Source: Acidobacteriota bacterium
Lineage (GTDB): Bacteria > Acidobacteriota > Blastocatellia > RBC074
Assembly (NCBI GenBank): GCA_016710075.1
Contig: JADJLO010000038.1
Coordinates: 62,001-126,000 of the forward strand
Direction of reading: 5' to 3'
DNA length: 64,000 nucleotides
Shown in pieces: positions 59,535-64,000 of the stretch. How positions within the stretch are numbered: the stretch's first letter is position 1; every line of letters begins with the position of its first letter. The notes under the pieces were generated by a model. It did no database searches. It worked only from the letters and a program-made list of their open reading frames with translations, and was not told where the DNA came from. Both the position numbers and the translations under genes were made by a program.

Positions 59535-61034
59535 CTAATGCATCATATTATCAATCGGTTCGGTAATCCATTTAATCTGATCATCGATCAATGAGATCAA
59601 GGGCTGACACTGGGCGGGTTCCTCAATCGAAAACCGGCTCGAATAGATCGACTCCAGTCTGTCCCGCACAAGGCCATCGACGAATTTGAGAAAGCCCGGC
59701 CTGTATCCCGGCGGAGGGCCGGGGTGGCTGGCGATTGCCCTTTCCCTCATCTGCAGAAACACTTTCATGGCATTTCTACCGGAAGGAGTGAGTCTCAAAA
59801 GGAATGAGTCTCTCTTAAGTGTTTCTTCCATCTTTTCGGGTGAAATTGCAATGATCGAGCGGGCGGTCTGGGCATCCAGATGAATGCCCGTCGACAGTTG
59901 CGGGGTCGGCGCCGAAGCCAGGTTTTCCATTCTTCTTGGAATCCAGTTGCTGTTGGCGTTGAGCAGTTTGATCCATCTGACTCCAATCAGCGATGGATCG
60001 CCGCCGGCAGCCAGGGCTCCAAATGCGAGGCGGAGACATTGGCTACATCTGCTGCAGATCTTCTGATGCCTTTTTGCCAGCCAGCAGGAATACTGCAGAT
60101 CGCTCAGATCGGCATAGCGCGTCCAGAGCAGTTCCTGAACCTGCGAGGCCCTGACCGGAGAAGTCATGGCGCTGTAACTTATGCCCAGAGGCCGTAGAAT
60201 CGCGGCCAGTGATGCCTGTGTGATGACGGAGTACATGTAATGAGGATGCTGGACGATCTCTCCGTTGATCTTCATGGTTTCATGAACTTCATTCTCGGCA
60301 GCAAGGAAGAAGTGCCTTGCTCCCAGCGCATACCCCGCGGCAATCAGAATTCCCGAGTAGAGCAGCGTGTCGGTGATGACATTAATCGCCACTTCGTCAC
60401 CGATGCCGGGCGCTATGAAGTAGTGAAAGTTGCTCCGAAAATCGGTTTCGACCTCGACAAGCGTGACATCCCGCCTCCGTTGAATCTCTTTGAGCACATG
60501 CCGGCGCCGCCATGTCTTGTGATCATTGGTCCACGGAACTGGAGAGGTCGTCGTGACGAGCGCCGGTTTGTAGCCCAACTCAGAAAGCAATCCCACCTGG
60601 GTCAGACTGTCCTTGCCTCCGCTGAATGCTGTCGCACAGAGATCGGATTCAGATTCGGCCGGCGGAGTTGACAGCTCCGGACCATCATCCAGGATCTCAA
60701 TCCTTCGCGAGAATCCTTTTGAACCTCGGTAATACTCAAGCGTGGTTATTTCAGTTTCAAGCAGCCTGCTCCACGTTTCAGCTTCACCGGGATTGAGCCT
60801 GACCGGCAGATGCACCTCGCAAGGCCTCAGCAATGGCCACTGGGAGTGAAGACAGATCAGCGCGATTCGCCACCATAAACTCTCCGGCACTTTCGATAGA
60901 TCGACAAATGCCGGAAAGTTCAGCGTGAACCGATTTTTAATGTAGAGATTCTGCGGAGGGTTGATGCTCCAGCTGAACATAACCTCACTGCCGTGAACCT
61001 CAGCCGGATGGATCGTAATCTTATGCGTCTTCAT
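59535..61034 (-). CDS. QueC-like PP-loop ATPase, paralogue 1
   Basis: The protein has 499 residues. A beta-rich N-domain (about 1-130) precedes a PP-loop AFSGGKDSLTQVG, WRRRHVLKEIQRRRDV, and YSCWLAKRHQKICSRCSQC, whose Cys-x9-Cys-x2-Cys-x2-Cys pattern resembles the zinc site of 7-cyano-7-deazaguanine synthase (QueC). It probably adenylates a carboxylate or amide. Such proteins with N- and C-terminal extensions occur in surface-glycan loci, so a sugar-linked modification is inferred. Start overlaps the end of paralogue 2 by 14 bp. Confidence 0.75.
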   Translation of the reverse strand: MKTHKITIHPAEVHGSEVMFSWSINPPQNLYIKNRFTLNFPAFVDLSKVPESLWWRIALICLHSQWPLLRPCEVHLPVRLNPGEAETWSRLLETEITTLEYYRGSKGFSRRIEILDDGPELSTPPAESESDLCATAFSGGKDSLTQVGLLSELGYKPALVTTTSPVPWTNDHKTWRRRHVLKEIQRRRDVTLVEVETDFRSNFHYFIAPGIGDEVAINVITDTLLYSGILIAAGYALGARHFFLAAENEVHETMKINGEIVQHPHYMYSVITQASLAAILRPLGISYSAMTSPVRASQVQELLWTRYADLSDLQYSCWLAKRHQKICSRCSQCLRLAFGALAAGGDPSLIGVRWIKLLNANSNWIPRRMENLASAPTPQLSTGIHLDAQTARSIIAISPEKMEETLKRDSFLLRLTPSGRNAMKVFLQMRERAIASHPGPPPGYRPGFLKFVDGLVRDRLESIYSSRFSIEEPAQCQPLISLIDDQIKWITEPIDNMMH

Positions 61035-62544
61035 GCTTCTTCAGAGGCTCAGTGATCCGGTTGATCAATGTATCCATTCTTTCGATATTCTCTTCGTAAT
61101 TTTCAAGCTTTTCAGGTTCCCAGATTTCAGCGAAGATCTTTCCGAGCCTTTCTCTGAAAAGAGGATCGACAAATTTGAGGTAGCCCGGTTTATACCCCGG
61201 CGGCTTGCCGGCATTACGGGCAATGGCGCGACGGCGAAGAAGTGGATAAATCAAGAGAGCCAGAAAGCCACGTCCCGAAAGAAAACTCAATGGGGACTCA
61301 CGCATTATAGTTCGAGCCATTTGCTCCCATGAGACCTGCTCGATGTCGCGGGCTATCTGGGCATCCAGCTCAACGAAATGAATGTCGACCGGGAGTCGTT
61401 CGCCCTCAGCCGCCTTGAGAGTTTTCGGTTTCCAGTTCCACATTGAGAGTATGAGTTTGGGCCAGTTGGCACCCATCTTCGAGGCTTCTCCGCCGGCTGC
61501 CATGGTGCGGAACGCAAGCACCATGCATTTGACGCATTTGTTGCACATCATCTGATTCGGCTTGACCATGTAGCAGGAGTATTGAAGATCTGATAGTTTC
61601 GCATATCTCGTCCAGAGCATCGTCTGAAGCTGATATCTGTGAAGCGGTGAGATGAGCGAGGTGTAATGAATACCGGCAGGTTTCATAATTGCTTCCAGCG
61701 AGGCCTGCGTAACTACCGAGTACATGTAATCAGGATACTGGACAACTTCTCCGTCGATCAGCGTGGTATTCTGAATCTCCGCTTCAGACGCAAGGACGAT
61801 ATGGGGGATTCCAAGCACATACCCGATGATCAGCAGCGAGGCAAAATAGAGCAGTGTGTCGGTGATTGGATTGGCCGGCACATCGATGCCGATGCTCGGC
61901 GCAATGTGCGGTTTGAAATTGTCCCGATAGTCGGATGTGACTTCAAGCAGAGTCAGTCCCGTTCGACGCTTTACCTCATCGAAGACTTCGAACCGGCGCC
62001 GGGTAATCTGATCGTGAGCCCACGGAATGTGAGAAGTGATCGTGACAAGCAGCGGCCTGATGCCAATCTCGTCAAGCAGGGCCATCTGTACCATACTGTC
62101 CTTGCCGCCGCTGAAAGCCATGACACAGCTTTCAGACTCGGCTATTGGCGATATCGGTGGCAGCTCCGGCCCGTCTTCAATTATTTCGATCCGCCGGGAC
62201 ATTCCTTTCGAGCCGAAGTGGGCTTCCAGTGAAACGATTTCAGTCTCGATCAATCTGGTCCATGCTTCAGCTTCACCGGGCATCAATCGCACCGGCAGCA
62301 TGACGCGGCACGGGCGTATCAATGGCCATTGAGAGTGAAGACAGATCAGTGCAATCCGCCACCAGAGGCTTTCCGGAACTTTGCCTAGATCCATGAACTC
62401 AGGGAACCCAGGGAACTCAGGTGACTCGGGAAATGTAAGTGTGAAGTGCTGCCTGACATTGAGCCCTGCTTCAGGAACCACACTCCAGCGGAATGTGGCA
62501 TTCCGACCATCTATTTCAGGCTTTTTCAAAGTAATTATGTTCAT
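61021..62544 (-). CDS. QueC-like PP-loop ATPase, paralogue 2
   Basis: The protein has 507 residues, collinear with paralogue 1: same VPESLWWRIALICLHSQWPL block, PP-loop AFSGGKDSMVQMA, HYTSLISPLHRYQ-type region, and YSCYMVKPNQMMCNKCVKC zinc motif. The N-domain contains an extra Pro/Glu repeat (PEFPGFPEF) encoded by short tandem 9-mers around 62396-62433. Two tandem copies imply sequential or heterodimeric action. Gene ends overlap on both sides, so expression is coupled. Confidence 0.75.
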   Translation of the reverse strand: MNIITLKKPEIDGRNATFRWSVVPEAGLNVRQHFTLTFPESPEFPGFPEFMDLGKVPESLWWRIALICLHSQWPLIRPCRVMLPVRLMPGEAEAWTRLIETEIVSLEAHFGSKGMSRRIEIIEDGPELPPISPIAESESCVMAFSGGKDSMVQMALLDEIGIRPLLVTITSHIPWAHDQITRRRFEVFDEVKRRTGLTLLEVTSDYRDNFKPHIAPSIGIDVPANPITDTLLYFASLLIIGYVLGIPHIVLASEAEIQNTTLIDGEVVQYPDYMYSVVTQASLEAIMKPAGIHYTSLISPLHRYQLQTMLWTRYAKLSDLQYSCYMVKPNQMMCNKCVKCMVLAFRTMAAGGEASKMGANWPKLILSMWNWKPKTLKAAEGERLPVDIHFVELDAQIARDIEQVSWEQMARTIMRESPLSFLSGRGFLALLIYPLLRRRAIARNAGKPPGYKPGYLKFVDPLFRERLGKIFAEIWEPEKLENYEENIERMDTLINRITEPLKKHEDA

Positions 62545-63766
62545 AAGCGTCTCGCAGAGCCTGTGTGAAAATATCCGGAGAGAATTTCATTTCATATTTT
62601 CTACGGGCATTGACTGACAGAGTTTTTCTCAGGCTTTCGTCCTCGATCAAACGTTTGATGGCGTCTTTTAACGCATCGGGTTCTCCCGGTTCTACGAGCA
62701 GGGCATCGACTCCGTCGGTGACATCTTCCGGAATTCCATCAATATTCGAAGCGATAATCGGGATACCGGCCTGTAATGCCTCGATCAGCGAGACCGAACC
62801 GCTTCCCTCTTCCAGTGAAGGGAGAACAAATATATCAGCGTGCCGCAGGTAGGAGAAAGTATCACCGACCCACCCGGTGAGAATAACCTGCGAATCCAGT
62901 TTCAATTCGCTTACCAGTCTTGCGTGCGAATCGAACAACTGGCCGCCGCTTGTCAGACAGGCGTAAAAAGGGATCCCGGCATCTCTCAATTGCGCAAGCG
63001 CCACGATGAGAACGTCGAGACCTTTTCGCGGGTCGTGTCTGGACACTGAGACGATCAGCGGGAGGCCATTCTCTTTCGCCCTTTCCAGCTCCGCCGGAAC
63101 CGCGAGGTCATCATCTGCACCGCTTTCATTGAGGAATGCCTTCTCTGATGTGTAAGGCAGATAATCTATGTTTATATTTTCTCCATGAGCCTGATGTACC
63201 AATCGCCGCACCGATGAGTAGTTGACAAAGATTCTATCGCTCGCTTCTATCAACGACCTCTCATAACGATTCATCACAGCCAGTGCCCAGAGATATTCCA
63301 TATATTGCTGGATTCTTCTCAGCAGCTTGTGGGATCGGTTTATGCCTCGAACTTTTCCCTCCAATTCATGTACGAATGTGGTGTATAGATTTACCAGCAA
63401 CCTGACTTCCCTTCCTTCGCGCCGTAGTCTCCTTTTAATAGCCACACCCGGATATGCCCAGACATGAAATCCATGAATCAGAATTGCGCCAGTATTGTTT
63501 TCTCTTATGTATTTTGTGACTGCAGGATGTAAAAAATGTGAATGAAATGGAATCATTAAAGGTCGGAAGGGGCGAAATCGGGAGAAGACTCTATGGACGA
63601 CGCCAAAATCGGCATTGAGAACTTCTGTTCTGTTGCTGACGCAGAAGATATGGGGCTCAAAGCCGGATTTAATAGCCGCACGAGCATGGGCGCGAATATA
63701 GCTTGAATGACCGCCGCGCTCCAGCAACGGATCCTTCCCTGAGATGAAAATGATCTCTTTCTGCAT
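62516..63766 (-). CDS. Family 4 glycosyltransferase (GT-B)
   Basis: The protein has 416 residues. Rossmann-type N-half (GHSSYIRAHARAAIKSGFEPHIFCV), and the C-half nucleotide-sugar site: LIVSVSRHDPRKGLDVLIVAL, SQVILTGWVGDTFSYLRHADIFVLPSLEEGSGSVSLIEALQAGIPIIASNIDG. The EX7E-type end is the retaining-GT4 motif. It probably adds a sugar to a lipid-linked or surface glycan. It is in one operon with the two PP-loop genes (29 bp overlap). Confidence 0.9.
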   Translation of the reverse strand: MQKEIIFISGKDPLLERGGHSSYIRAHARAAIKSGFEPHIFCVSNRTEVLNADFGVVHRVFSRFRPFRPLMIPFHSHFLHPAVTKYIRENNTGAILIHGFHVWAYPGVAIKRRLRREGREVRLLVNLYTTFVHELEGKVRGINRSHKLLRRIQQYMEYLWALAVMNRYERSLIEASDRIFVNYSSVRRLVHQAHGENINIDYLPYTSEKAFLNESGADDDLAVPAELERAKENGLPLIVSVSRHDPRKGLDVLIVALAQLRDAGIPFYACLTSGGQLFDSHARLVSELKLDSQVILTGWVGDTFSYLRHADIFVLPSLEEGSGSVSLIEALQAGIPIIASNIDGIPEDVTDGVDALLVEPGEPDALKDAIKRLIEDESLRKTLSVNARRKYEMKFSPDIFTQALRDAYEHNYFEKA

Positions 63767-63787
63767 GGCAACAAGGTTGTGGAAATT

Positions 63788-64000
63788 TCAGAATCTGGCG
63801 ACAAAGCGTTTGATCTTCCAGGTTAAATCGACCCATCGCCAGATGATCCTGATGCGAACGTAATCATATGCGGATTTAATCCTGTCGGGCAGGGTCGGTT
63901 CGGGAGGCCTGTAGAAAAGCGGCTCCAATTCTCCGGCATTCCATCTTCTGAGGGTCTCTTCATCGCCAACCGAGTTTACCATTTCCAGCAGAAGCCTGGC
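63788..64000 (-). CDS. Partial gene at the window end (C-terminus only)
   Basis: The frame is open to the window edge, 70 residues visible, ending in KIKRFVARF. It contains RIRIIWRWVDLTWKIKRF, a basic amphipathic or membrane-proximal end. It follows the GT4 gene's start by 21 bp in the same direction, so it belongs to the same glycan locus. No family can be named from this length. Confidence 0.5.
   Translation of the reverse strand, partial: ARLLLEMVNSVGDEETLRRWNAGELEPLFYRPPEPTLPDRIKSAYDYVRIRIIWRWVDLTWKIKRFVARF

Overview
The window looks like chromosomal DNA from an Acidobacteriota bacterium, most plausibly the class Blastocatellia. This is an inference. It rests on two large TonB-dependent receptors of the Oar type (N-terminal carboxypeptidase-regulatory domain, C-terminus ending in aromatic-rich GRI[ST]F), many secreted S9/S41 peptidases, zinc-ribbon/FHA/DUF3616 architectures and moderate GC. 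No rRNA, tRNA or CRISPR array was seen. The sequence carries many single-base frameshifts and one 0.6 kb G-homopolymer block, so at least part of the window is probably an unpolished metagenome or long-read assembly. Frameshifted genes are therefore annotated as whole genes with the break noted.

Layout. 1-4.3 kb: the end of a three-gene plus-strand operon (winged-helix C-terminus, AAA-type ATPase, RecB/Cas4-like nuclease fused to an FtsK/HerA-type motor), a candidate DNA-defence or DNA-processing module cut by the window edge. 4.2-7.6 kb: a sedoheptulose-7-phosphate-isomerase-like SIS protein with a deoxyhypusine-synthase-like protein, an AtuA-related small protein and a stand-alone Clp-type AAA+ ATPase. 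7.7-21.1 kb: a minus-strand run that reads like an amino-sugar or amide catabolic locus. It holds a GntR/UTRA regulator with its own operator, an Oar-like receptor, a DUF4127 protein, a permease coupled to a hydantoinase/oxoprolinase-type protein, a secreted protein, a HExxH protein, a BadF-type sugar kinase and NanE, several with ATGA overlaps.

21.4-31.1 kb: a DPP4-like peptidase, a TIGR04283-type glycosyltransferase, a metallophosphoesterase, a lone bacterial-microcompartment shell protein, a TPR protein, an arsenic cassette (arsC, acr3, arsR) and an IS200/IS605 element with a frameshifted tnpB. 31.4-42 kb: a YkgJ-like cysteine-cluster protein, an ornithine-lipid pair (olsB, plsC/olsA-like), a second Oar-like receptor interrupted by an in-frame TAG, a zinc-ribbon membrane protein, a lipoprotein-sorting-like protein and an S41 protease. 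42-50 kb: a giant FHA/MshEN/FHA/DUF3616 protein, a secreted protein, a PLD-type protein, a phosphoesterase, a GC-rich SRPBCC gene and a lipoprotein, followed by the G-rich artefact. 50.9-58.1 kb: phoU-phoB-phoR, dut, a secreted esterase and an S9 peptidase. 58.2-64 kb: a surface-polysaccharide locus with a DegT aminotransferase, two tandem QueC-like PP-loop ATPases, a GT4 glycosyltransferase and a truncated gene.

At least five families of dispersed repeats sit between genes: MITE-like elements with TTACGAAACAGACGAAA termini, 9-mer ATTCTCC-type elements with an identical 40 bp core, GTTCCGCCT hairpins, a 53 bp duplication shared with the arsR tail, and a CTGAGCAGTTAC motif. Several of them supply the last codons and stop of neighbouring genes.
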